From: Terriglobales bacterium
GTDB lineage: Bacteria; Acidobacteriota; Terriglobia; Terriglobales; Acidobacteriaceae
Assembly (NCBI GenBank): GCA_019241735.1
Contig: JAFAWN010000064.1
Coordinates: 1 to 9,323, forward strand
Length of the DNA stretch: 9,323 nt
Direction: 5' to 3'
This document shows positions 1 through 7,137 of this stretch, in pieces. The position numbers and the translations under genes were made by a program. Within the stretch, counting starts at the first letter, position 1; the number at the start of each line of letters is the position of its first letter. A model generated the notes under the pieces. It did not search any database. It was given only the letters and a program-made list of their open reading frames with translations, and was not told the DNA's origin.

Positions 1-2477
1 CTTCTTTTTTTGACGGCGCCGCCGGTTCCAATTCCGGTGTCCCTGGCTGCATCGTCGCCGGAGGATTTTGGTGGCAGTGGCTTGACACCACCGAATCCGA
101 AAATCCGCGAGAGCAATCCCTTGACACCGTTACCCTGATCGCAGGTCTGGTTGGGTTCGGTTCCAGCAATAAAGGCGGCGGTATAGGTTTCTGGACAGGA
201 AGGGGTGGCCAGCAGATTCGTGGCTTTGTCGAGTTGAACGTCGACCACACCCGAAGGCTGGCTGAAGGCTTTAGGGCTCGAATAGCGGGTGAGCGCGACT
301 GCACGCTTCATGAATTCAGCCCAGATGGGGGCGGCGGTTTGGGCGCCGCTGAGGCGCAGATCGCTGTAGTCGTCGTATCCCACCCAGACGATGCAGAGCA
401 AATTGCTGGTATAGCCCGCGAACCATCCATCATGAGAGCTTCCGGTTTTCCCGGCGGCGGGAGCGGTGAATCCCCGCTGGCGCACTTCGTAGGCGGTGCC
501 GAAGTTCAGGACACCCTGCATCATGTCAGTCATCACGAAGGCGACGCGAGGATCGATGACCGGACGCTTCTCGGTCTTAAAATCCATGACGATGTCGCCC
601 CGGGAATTGCGCACCGAGTTCACAACCACCGGGGACAGGTGCACGCCGGAGTTGGCAAAGACAGTGTAAGCCGCCGCCATGTCGAGCGGACTGGCGTCAT
701 ATGCGCCCAGAGCCATCGCCGGCGTAGCTTTTACAGAGGTGATGCCGGCGTCCCGTGCCAGATTTGCGACCTTGTCGTAGCCGACCTCCTCCGCGAGTTT
801 TACCGTGGCATTGTTCAAGGACATGGCGAGGGCATAGCGCGCGGTCACTTCACCGTGGTACTCCTCTTTGTAATTGCGAGGCTCGTAGATCTGATCGCCG
901 TAGGTGAACGTGGTGGGCTGGTCCTGGACCATAGTGGCGGGGGTGATTACCGGCGTCGCACCATTAATCGCAGTATTCATCGCCGCGGCGTAAACAAAGG
1001 GTTTGAAGATGGAACCCGTCGGGCGTTTGGCAACGGCGTGATTAAGCTGGCTAAACCCGTAATTCCGCCCCCCGACCAGCGCCAACACCTCTCCAGTGTG
1101 GGGGTCGAGCGCAACGAGAGCAACCTGGGCCTGAGGTCCGGGCTCAACTTTGGTTTCGTATTTGTTTTTGCCGACCTTGACCTTTTTTGTGCGCCGCTTG
1201 GTGACTTGATCGTCCACCAGCTTAATCCCCATTTCCACAGCCTGGGCCGCGGCTTTTTGCAGATCGGGATCAAGGGTCGTATAAATCCGGTACGACTGTT
1301 CGTTCATCTCGCGCTCATTTAATTTGGAGATGACGGCGTCGCGAACCAGGTCCACAAAGTAGGGAGCGTCGCTGGCCTCAACATTGGGCGGAGCGAGCTT
1401 TAGGGGTGTCGCCTTGGCTTTATCCGCCTCAGCGCGGGTCAGAGCGTGTGTTTCAACCATACTGTCAAGCACACGATTGCGGCGATCGAGCGCGCGTTCC
1501 GGATGGCGGTAGGGGGATAAGTAACTTGGGGCCTGGATCAAGCCGGCCAGCAGTGCGGCTTCCGCGGGCGTAATGTCTTTCAGGTCCTTATTGAAATAAT
1601 CATGCGCAGCCTCGCCAAATCCGCTGATGGCGAAGGAACCGCGCTGGCCCAGATCAACGCGATTGGCGTAGAACTCAAAAATCTGCTGTTTAGTGAACTT
1701 CTGCTCCAGCTCCATCGCAATCAGCATCTCGACCAGCTTGCGCTTGATGGTTTTTTCTGGAGTCAGAAAGAAGGCGCGGGAAAGTTGCATGGTCAGGGTG
1801 GATCCGCCCTGTTCGTGGCGCTGATGGGTGAAATCCACCCAGGTAGCTTCCGCGAGCCGGATGAAGTTCACGCCGCCATGCTGAAAGAAACGCCGGTCTT
1901 CGATGGCGAGGACCGCATCCACCAGCACTCGGGGGATGTCGGCATATTTGACCAGCTGGCGTTTGGAGCGCTGCTCGGCATCGAATAGCGCGGTAACCAT
2001 TTGCGGTTCGAGTTCGTAGGCGTCCAAGCCTCCGGACTGGCCGCTGATGCTTGCGACACGGGCGTTCTGAATGCGGATAGTCGCGGGCTCTGGGCTATGG
2101 TAAGAGCCGGGCCCAGGGCGCACCTCGATGCCGTCTTTGAACAAGCGAAAGCTTCCCATGCGCGATTGGCCGGAGCGTTCGGCATATCCGGCACGCCGAA
2201 GCTGGGCGGCGATGTCGCGAGGATCGGCCTTGTCTCCAACCCGAACGGTGCGAGGGATGGCGTAGATTCCGGCAGAGTTACTGAAGACCTGGCCCTTGAA
2301 TTTCCGGTCAATGATGCGATCGTATTTGACGTAGAAATAAGAGAAGGTGACGGCAATCAGCAGTGCAAAACCGCCGAAAACGGCGAGCCCAATTCTGACC
2401 GCGTGGTCCTGAAAAAAAGGCAGCGGCTTACCTGCGCCGGGCCGCTTACGTCTCGGAATCTTGACTTTAATGGCCAC
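1..2477 (-). CDS. Class A (bifunctional) penicillin-binding protein, PBP1b-like, 3' end outside window
   Basis: Envelope enzyme that polymerises lipid II into glycan strands and cross-links the stem peptides. The frame is open for 825 codons to the window edge, so the C-terminus is missing. Visible in order: basic cytoplasmic N-terminus (residues 1-28), one membrane helix (about 29-50), a UB2H-like region (about 65-150), and a GT51 glycosyltransferase domain (about 165-345) with catalytic-type Glu193 in EDRRFF and the GGSTLTMQL motif. The transpeptidase domain has all three motifs: SIFK (489-492, nucleophile Ser489), SLN (553-555) and KTG (677-679). A lysine/arginine-rich stretch lies at about 426-446, and the tail contains Cys761 and Cys779. 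The GTG start at 2477 was chosen because the product then begins VAIKVKIPRR, a usual-looking N-terminus. An in-frame ATG at 2531 adds 18 residues, and neither start has a clear Shine-Dalgarno sequence. Family assignment is secure. PBP1b-like rather than PBP1a-like is inferred from the UB2H-like region. Confidence 0.95.
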   Translation of the reverse strand, partial: MAIKVKIPRRKRPGAGKPLPFFQDHAVRIGLAVFGGFALLIAVTFSYFYVKYDRIIDRKFKGQVFSNSAGIYAIPRTVRVGDKADPRDIAAQLRRAGYAERSGQSRMGSFRLFKDGIEVRPGPGSYHSPEPATIRIQNARVASISGQSGGLDAYELEPQMVTALFDAEQRSKRQLVKYADIPRVLVDAVLAIEDRRFFQHGGVNFIRLAEATWVDFTHQRHEQGGSTLTMQLSRAFFLTPEKTIKRKLVEMLIAMELEQKFTKQQIFEFYANRVDLGQRGSFAISGFGEAAHDYFNKDLKDITPAEAALLAGLIQAPSYLSPYRHPERALDRRNRVLDSMVETHALTRAEADKAKATPLKLAPPNVEASDAPYFVDLVRDAVISKLNEREMNEQSYRIYTTLDPDLQKAAAQAVEMGIKLVDDQVTKRRTKKVKVGKNKYETKVEPGPQAQVALVALDPHTGEVLALVGGRNYGFSQLNHAVAKRPTGSIFKPFVYAAAMNTAINGATPVITPATMVQDQPTTFTYGDQIYEPRNYKEEYHGEVTARYALAMSLNNATVKLAEEVGYDKVANLARDAGITSVKATPAMALGAYDASPLDMAAAYTVFANSGVHLSPVVVNSVRNSRGDIVMDFKTEKRPVIDPRVAFVMTDMMQGVLNFGTAYEVRQRGFTAPAAGKTGSSHDGWFAGYTSNLLCIVWVGYDDYSDLRLSGAQTAAPIWAEFMKRAVALTRYSSPKAFSQPSGVVDVQLDKATNLLATPSCPETYTAAFIAGTEPNQTCDQGNGVKGLLSRIFGFGGVKPLPPKSSGDDAARDTGIGTGGAVKKR

Positions 2478-2651
2478 TTTATCGCGTGTGTGCTCTAAAT
2501 TCCGATTGCCGCGCTCAGCAAGCCAGGACATGCACGCGAGCGCGCTTCGACTCAATAGCTGGATTATGTGAGAACACGGATAACGGCGCAAACTCTCGCG
2601 AGCCCGGTTCTACAGCTCATTCTAAATCAGTTGGGATTGGGCCGGGTAAAG
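2478..2651. other. Intergenic region between the DUF4845-like gene and the PBP gene
   Basis: This 174-base gap is the longest non-coding stretch in the window. It holds the candidate promoter at 2563-2591 and possibly an 18-codon N-terminal extension of the PBP gene (ATG at 2531). I see no convincing intrinsic terminator: the only GC-rich inverted pairing has a loop of over 30 bases and no U-tract. There is a small palindrome, CTCGCGAG (about 2595-2602), of no evident function. Confidence 0.6.
2563..2591 (-). promoter_or_regulatory. Candidate sigma70-type promoter for the PBP gene
   Basis: On the minus strand TTGCGC (2591-2586) is followed after exactly 17 bases by CATAAT (2568-2563). The -10 matches five of six consensus positions and the -35 three of six. 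It lies in the only long gap of the window, between the DUF4845-like gene and the PBP gene. Transcription would start near 2556, giving a leader of about 25 bases to the ATG at 2531 or about 80 to the GTG at 2477. Prediction from sequence only. Confidence 0.35.
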
Positions 2652-3008
2652 CTAGAAAGCGCCCTTATTCTGAGTGGAGACGTTGAAATGCAGATCCATC
2701 GGATAAGCCACCAGATCCAGATGAACATTGTATGGAGCTTCGATGGTTACTGAGCCAGTACCCTGTCCGCCAACGCGAACGACTTTAATCTCGTCATGAG
2801 TAAGCGGAATTTCAAGCTCCTGGGCCTTCTTAAAAACTGTGTCGCGGATCGCGTCCTCGGACTTGGTGCTATTGGTGCTCATGAGGGCCTCGGTCTTCAC
2901 TGCGTCCGAGAATTCGTAGTTAGAGTAGTAGGCGGGGATCAGCTCCGCGCCCATGTAAACACAAGCGGCAATAAGGAACAGGCCGAAGATCAGTTTGATG
3001 GTACCCAT
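2652..3008 (-). CDS. Small single-pass membrane protein, DUF4845-like
   Basis: A 118-residue protein of unknown function. It has one N-terminal hydrophobic helix (about residues 3-21, starting MGTIKLIFGLF), followed directly by a LIPAYYSNYEF segment, then a soluble domain of about 90 residues ending in a beta-rich stretch with VTIEAPYNVHLDL. Helix, then a 'PxYxxNYE' element, then a short alpha/beta domain is the layout I associate with DUF4845, so the call rests on pattern resemblance. The soluble part probably lies outside the cytoplasmic membrane. The ATG at 3008 was chosen because GGAG sits six bases upstream. A GTG at 3020 would add four residues but places that ribosome-binding site inside the gene. 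It starts 31 bases after the proS stop, which suggests co-transcription. It has no cysteines or recognisable catalytic motif. Confidence 0.8.
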   Translation of the reverse strand: MGTIKLIFGLFLIAACVYMGAELIPAYYSNYEFSDAVKTEALMSTNSTKSEDAIRDTVFKKAQELEIPLTHDEIKVVRVGGQGTGSVTIEAPYNVHLDLVAYPMDLHFNVSTQNKGAF

Positions 3009-3039
3009 GTCGCGCTCCACGGGCCATCGCGCCTACTGT

Positions 3040-4809
3040 TTAAAGCGCGGGCCGCAATTTTCCCTGAAAATACTCGGTTATTGCGGCGATGCTAACATCC
3101 GTCATTTCGCGTGTCGAGCGCTGAACGACTTCCACAGTGCCTTCGGTAACCTTCCTGCCGACGGTCACACGATAGGGAATTCCCACCAGGTCAGCGTCTT
3201 TGAACTTCACCCCGGGCCGTTCGTCGCGGTCATCCAGTAACACGTCGTAACCGGAGCTTTCGAGGCGCTGAGCGATGTTTTCCGCGGCGTTTTTGAGGTT
3301 TTCATCGCGGACGTTGGTCGAGGTAACCACGATTTCAAAGGGAGCTATAGCAGCCGGCAGCCAGAAACCGTTGTCGTCGTTGCCCTGCTCGACGGCAGCG
3401 GTGAGTATGCGTTCGATCCCGATGCCGTAGCTGCCCATGATGGGTGTAACTTCTTTGCCGTTCTTGTCGAGGACACGGGCTCCCATCGATTCGGAATATT
3501 TGTAGCCGAGTTTGAAGATGTGCCCGATCTCGACCGCGGTGTCGATGCGCAACGGGGAGCCACATTTGGGGCAGCCCTCGCCGGCGCTAACGCTGCGCAG
3601 GTCGGCGTAAGCTGTAGGGTGAAAACTTTTCCCCGGCGTGATGTTTTTAACGTGGTAATCCTCGCGATTGGCGCCGGAGATCAGGTTGCTGCGACCTTCG
3701 AGCGCTTTGTCCACGAATAAAACTGGGCGGTCAACGTCTTTCATATCTTTGGCCCAGTCAATTCCGATAGGACCCAGGAAACCAGCCGGGGATTTAAATA
3801 GGTCTTCGATTTCTTTGGCCTCCATCGGCCGCGTCTCCCGGCCTTCCACGGCGGAGGACAGCTTGGCCTCGTTCATCTGGTGGTCGCCGCGCATGAGCAA
3901 TATGACTGGGCGCGGCCGGGATTTGCCGGTTTTAGGATCTTTTTCGGCCGCCATCAAGGCCAGGGTTTTGATTTTATTTTTCGGGGAGACGCCGAGGTAG
4001 CGGGCCACGTCCTCGATGGTTTTTTGTCCCGGAGTGTGTACTTCGAGTGGGCTGCCATCGCCTTCGAGAGCAAGATCGGTGACCGGAGCAAGCTTGGATG
4101 TGGCTTTTTCCAGGTTGGCGGCGTAGTCGCAATTCTCGCAGCTGACGATCTGATCTTCGCCTGCCGGAGTGCGGACCATGAATTCTTCCGATTGCGAGCC
4201 GCCCATGGCGCCAGAGTGCGCCTCGATGATCATGTATTTGAGGCCGCAGCGGTCAAAAATGCGGCGGTAGACGTCACGATGCTTCTGATAGGAAACGTCC
4301 AGGCCGGCAGGATCGAGATCGAAGGAGTAGGAATCCTTCATCAGGAATTGCCGGACCCGGAGCAAGCCAGATTTGGGGCGCGGCTCATCGCGGAATTTAC
4401 TTTGAATCTGGTACCAGATTTGCGGCAGTTGCTTGTAGCTGCGCAGCTCTTTGCGGGCAATATCGGTCATGACTTCTTCTTCCGTCATGCCCAGGCAGAG
4501 CTCTGCGCCCTTACGGTCTTTGAGCCGGAATAAATTATCGCCCATCACCGCCCAGCGTCCGCTCGCCTCCCACAGTTCCCGGGGATGAAGTGCGGGCAGG
4601 TAAAACTCCTGTCCTATCGTGTCCATTTCCTGGCGAACGATGGCGACGATTTTGTTGAAGGAACGTTGTCCAATGAACAGGTAGGAATAAAGTCCAGCCG
4701 CCACCTGGCGGATGTATCCGGCGCGGACGAGAAACTTATGGCTTGCGACCTCCGCGTCGGCCGGAGCCTCGCGCAATGTCGGAATAAAAAGTTGGGACCA
4801 GCGGTGCAT
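3040..4809 (-). CDS. proS: Prolyl-tRNA synthetase, bacterial type with editing insertion
   Basis: Cytoplasmic class II aminoacyl-tRNA synthetase that charges tRNA-Pro with proline. The product is 589 residues, close to the usual bacterial length. Motif 1 lies around residues 72-86 (PALHPRELWEASGRW), motif 2 around 139-155 (FRDEPRPKSGLL onward) and motif 3 at 459-467 (GSYGIGIER). Between motifs 2 and 3 is the INS editing domain (about 250-400), which removes mischarged alanine in this family; its KT pair is at 281-282. The anticodon-binding domain spans about 488-585. Two CxxC pairs, 224-227 and 413-416, flank the insertion and could form a zinc site. The frame is open upstream to 4920, overlapping kdsD. 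The ATG at 4809 was chosen because homologues begin with a short segment like MHRWSQLFIPTLREAPADAE. No clear Shine-Dalgarno precedes it. Confidence 0.97.
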   Translation of the reverse strand: MHRWSQLFIPTLREAPADAEVASHKFLVRAGYIRQVAAGLYSYLFIGQRSFNKIVAIVRQEMDTIGQEFYLPALHPRELWEASGRWAVMGDNLFRLKDRKGAELCLGMTEEEVMTDIARKELRSYKQLPQIWYQIQSKFRDEPRPKSGLLRVRQFLMKDSYSFDLDPAGLDVSYQKHRDVYRRIFDRCGLKYMIIEAHSGAMGGSQSEEFMVRTPAGEDQIVSCENCDYAANLEKATSKLAPVTDLALEGDGSPLEVHTPGQKTIEDVARYLGVSPKNKIKTLALMAAEKDPKTGKSRPRPVILLMRGDHQMNEAKLSSAVEGRETRPMEAKEIEDLFKSPAGFLGPIGIDWAKDMKDVDRPVLFVDKALEGRSNLISGANREDYHVKNITPGKSFHPTAYADLRSVSAGEGCPKCGSPLRIDTAVEIGHIFKLGYKYSESMGARVLDKNGKEVTPIMGSYGIGIERILTAAVEQGNDDNGFWLPAAIAPFEIVVTSTNVRDENLKNAAENIAQRLESSGYDVLLDDRDERPGVKFKDADLVGIPYRVTVGRKVTEGTVEVVQRSTREMTDVSIAAITEYFQGKLRPAL

Positions 4810-4898
4810 GGTGAGCCGGTAATTGTAAATGATCGGGGTGACGCACAAATCTTTGGGAACAGGGTGGTAGCAACTTCGTTCAGAAAAAACGCTACCGC
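4810..4898 (-). promoter_or_regulatory. kdsD-proS spacer with possible weak promoter
   Basis: This 89-base spacer upstream of the preferred proS start contains, on the minus strand, TTGTGC followed after 15 bases by TACAAT, about 12 bases before the ATG. The -10 is good (five of six) but the -35 is poor and the spacing short. If used, proS would have a very short leader, which would fit the lack of a Shine-Dalgarno sequence. Speculative. Confidence 0.2.
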
Positions 4899-5891
4899 TC
4901 ACACCATCCCGGTCCCCCACAGGTCATGGAGGTGGACGATACCCTCGACTTTGCGGGTGGAATCAACTACCACGAGCGAGGTTATTTTTTTCTCCTCCAT
5001 TAACGCGAGTGCGGTGGCGGCAAATTCGGTAGCTGCAATAGTGCGCGGGTTCCTGGTCATGCATTGCTCCGCAGTCAGATCGAGCGCATCTTTGCCATGG
5101 CTTTGCAGAAGGCGGCGCAAGTCTCCGTCGCTGATAACCCCGAGCAGGCGCTCATTTTCGACGACGGTGGTCATTCCAAGCTGCTTGCTCGACATCTCAA
5201 AAATCACATCAGTCATTCTTGCTTTCGGGTACACGCGAGGTACGGCGTCGCCAGCGTGCATCAGCGATTCGACCCGCGCCAGCCGCTTGCCCAATTTTCC
5301 GCCGGGATGGAGCGAGGCGAAATCCTCCTCCTTGAAGCCGCGTTTATCGGCCAGGGTCATGGCAATCGCATCGCCCAAGGCGAGCATCGAGGTAGTGGAT
5401 GCCGTGGGCGCTAATCCAAGCGAGCAGGCTTCCTCGGCCACCGAGCAATCGAGGACCACTTCGGCTGACGATGCCAACGAGGACAATTTATTTAGTGACG
5501 ACTTTGCAGCGGTGCGATCGCACGTCATGGCGATCAGCGGAACTTGCAGTCGTTTGAGTGTCGCCAGCAGCCGAAGGATTTCCTCGGTCTCGCCGCTGGC
5601 GGAAAGCGCAAGGACAACGTCGCCAGCAACCACCATGCCGAGATCGCCGTGCACGGCCTCAACCGGATGCATAAACAGTGAGGGTGTTCCGGTGGAGCTC
5701 AACGTCGCGGCAATCTTTCGGGCGATGATGCCGCTCTTGCCCATACCGGTAACCACAACGCGCCCGGCGCAGTTCCAGATCAGATTGACTGCGCGGCCAA
5801 AGGCCTCCGCCATAGGGCCGGCAAGCCGTTCGGCCAAAGCGCTCAGCGCTTCAGCTTCGATCCTGACCACGTTTTCGCCAATTTGTTTCAT
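4899..5891 (-). CDS. kdsD: D-arabinose 5-phosphate isomerase (KpsF/GutQ/KdsD family)
   Basis: Cytoplasmic isomerase converting ribulose 5-phosphate to arabinose 5-phosphate, the first committed step toward KDO for lipopolysaccharide. The 330-residue product has the family's full length (about 328). The SIS sugar-isomerase domain covers about residues 38-185, with VTGMGKSG (47-54), HPVEAVHGDLGM (75-86) and SASGETEEI (97-105). Conserved His81 and His195 (in SLHPGG) correspond to the histidines important in the family. Two CBS repeats follow, at about 205-265 and 275-330, the usual regulatory tail. It starts 33 bases after the channel gene stop without a clear ribosome-binding site, consistent with translation following the upstream gene. 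kdsA, which uses its product, is one gene further upstream. The CBS tail separates it from SIS-only paralogues such as GmhA. Confidence 0.95.
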   Translation of the reverse strand: MKQIGENVVRIEAEALSALAERLAGPMAEAFGRAVNLIWNCAGRVVVTGMGKSGIIARKIAATLSSTGTPSLFMHPVEAVHGDLGMVVAGDVVLALSASGETEEILRLLATLKRLQVPLIAMTCDRTAAKSSLNKLSSLASSAEVVLDCSVAEEACSLGLAPTASTTSMLALGDAIAMTLADKRGFKEEDFASLHPGGKLGKRLARVESLMHAGDAVPRVYPKARMTDVIFEMSSKQLGMTTVVENERLLGVISDGDLRRLLQSHGKDALDLTAEQCMTRNPRTIAATEFAATALALMEEKKITSLVVVDSTRKVEGIVHLHDLWGTGMV

Positions 5892-5924
5892 ACAAAGTTG
5901 CAGCGCGGAACTTGGCCGGCAATG

Positions 5925-7067
5925 TTAGAAATGGTCCTCCATCGATTGCACGCGAACGGAAAGGCTTCTTGCCTGTATTGCCCTGTCCCATGGCCCAGCC
6001 TGCCAGTTGTCCTTTTTCTTCTCAAGATGGACCCATGGGGGCAGGGCGATGACGAGGTTCCGGCCCATGGCATGGGCGTAAGGCTCATACATTGCGCGCA
6101 AGTGCGTCAGTTTCTGCTCAAACTCAGGGCCTTCCTTCAGGCGTAATCCGCGCTGCGATAGATGCTGCCGTAATCTCCCCAATTCCGCCGGCGGCAGCCG
6201 GTCTGGAACTTCAGGATCGTAACGGGCATTCACCACCTGGGCCAGATCAACCACCGCGTGACGTGCCATGGCAAAGGTGATTTTGGCCTGCTCATTGCGT
6301 ACAGACTCCAGGCCTGCGATTACGAGGGCGCTGGCGTCAAGGACTGTCGTCAATGCTCCCAGCCACGACTGATTGCTATGCTGTGACCGGAAAAAACTTA
6401 GGGCGGGATAGGAAAGATGGCTTTCTAAAACTTCGGCGGCCCAATGTTCCCAGTCACGAAAAATTTTATCCAGCACAGTTTGGTCAGGACATCCACCAAA
6501 CCTTGCCAGCAATTCCGCGGCGGTAGGAGGTGAGCCTGCACGAGCATCCAGCAGAGAGATTTCAATTTCACGACGTGAAAACGCCGAATAAATGGTGGGT
6601 ATGTAACCGATGACCACGCCGAGAAAGGCGAAACCCATTCCGCCTTCAACCACGGTCAGTATTCTGGAGGAGGTCGCTGCCGGGAGAACGTCCCCGAGGC
6701 CAAGGGTGAAAAATGTTTCGCCACTCAGATAAAGCAGAGTCCAGAAAGTGATCCGTTCATTGTTCAGGCTCACATGATGCCCGAACCCATACTGCAGCAA
6801 CGCCATGCCAAAGATCAGGCCGCCGGCCCACACCACGAGCAACAAAATCAGAGATAGAGGGCCGAAGTAGCCAAGAAAATTCTCCCGCCGGCTGTTGGAT
6901 TTGATGCGGCTGGTAATGCGCCGCCACGGTCTCCAGGTGTAGCGGTAAAACCATGCGGTGAGGCGAAACTGGCGCCGCACCCGGCGCGGAAGCACGATGG
7001 TTTCAAATGCATCCAGCAGTACGCCAAAGATAAAGATCAGGGCGCCAATGATGACCAGGACGTGCAT
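5925..7067 (-). CDS. Potassium-channel-like membrane protein with TLGLGD filter and large C-terminal domain
   Basis: Likely inner-membrane ion channel, 380 residues. A first hydrophobic helix (about 2-20) is followed by a strongly basic, aromatic segment (about 28-61, rich in Arg and Trp) that should face the cytoplasm. A helix at about 69-92, a pore loop around 108-127 and a last helix at about 137-161 then form an Ion_trans_2-type pore module. The filter is TLGLGD (121-126) instead of the canonical TVGYGD, after YLSGETFF. The remaining residues (about 165-380) form a soluble, mainly helical cytoplasmic domain opening with SRREIEISLLDARAGSPP; I recognise no RCK/TrkA-N nucleotide-binding motif in it. 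I recall proteins of this layout annotated as potassium channel family members, but the transported ion and gating signal are unknown. It lies 70 bases after kdsA and 33 before kdsD, so co-expression is likely. No strong ribosome-binding site precedes the ATG. Confidence 0.85.
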   Translation of the reverse strand: MHVLVIIGALIFIFGVLLDAFETIVLPRRVRRQFRLTAWFYRYTWRPWRRITSRIKSNSRRENFLGYFGPLSLILLLVVWAGGLIFGMALLQYGFGHHVSLNNERITFWTLLYLSGETFFTLGLGDVLPAATSSRILTVVEGGMGFAFLGVVIGYIPTIYSAFSRREIEISLLDARAGSPPTAAELLARFGGCPDQTVLDKIFRDWEHWAAEVLESHLSYPALSFFRSQHSNQSWLGALTTVLDASALVIAGLESVRNEQAKITFAMARHAVVDLAQVVNARYDPEVPDRLPPAELGRLRQHLSQRGLRLKEGPEFEQKLTHLRAMYEPYAHAMGRNLVIALPPWVHLEKKKDNWQAGPWDRAIQARSLSVRVQSMEDHF

Positions 7068-7137
7068 GCAAGATCAGATGTCAGGTTCGCGGAATGGTAG
7101 CAGATTTAAGTTTTGACTGACGGTGGCAGAATCTGAG

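Noticed and set aside
234..1322. Plus-strand open frame of about 362 codons opposite the PBP gene
   Set aside because: The minus strand carries an uninterrupted PBP frame with all catalytic motifs here; the plus-strand translation has no recognisable motif.
2602..2647. Inverted GC-rich pairing (AGCCCGG with CCGGGT) as a terminator after the DUF4845-like gene
   Set aside because: Only about five pairs, a loop of over 30 bases and no following U-tract.
4810..4920. Longer proS with a start at 4920 overlapping the end of kdsD
   Set aside because: The extra 37 residues show no family similarity, while the frame from 4809 begins exactly at the typical ProRS N-terminus.
4585..5928. Long plus-strand open frame of about 447 codons opposite kdsD and the start of proS
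   Set aside because: It lies antisense to two genes with unmistakable conserved motifs, shows no recognisable domain and has low-complexity Ser/Arg/Ala composition typical of the reverse of a GC-rich gene.
7105..7136. Inverted repeat CAGATT/AATCTG in the kdsA-channel gap
   Set aside because: Six AT-rich pairs with a loop of over 20 bases and no T-run; likely chance.
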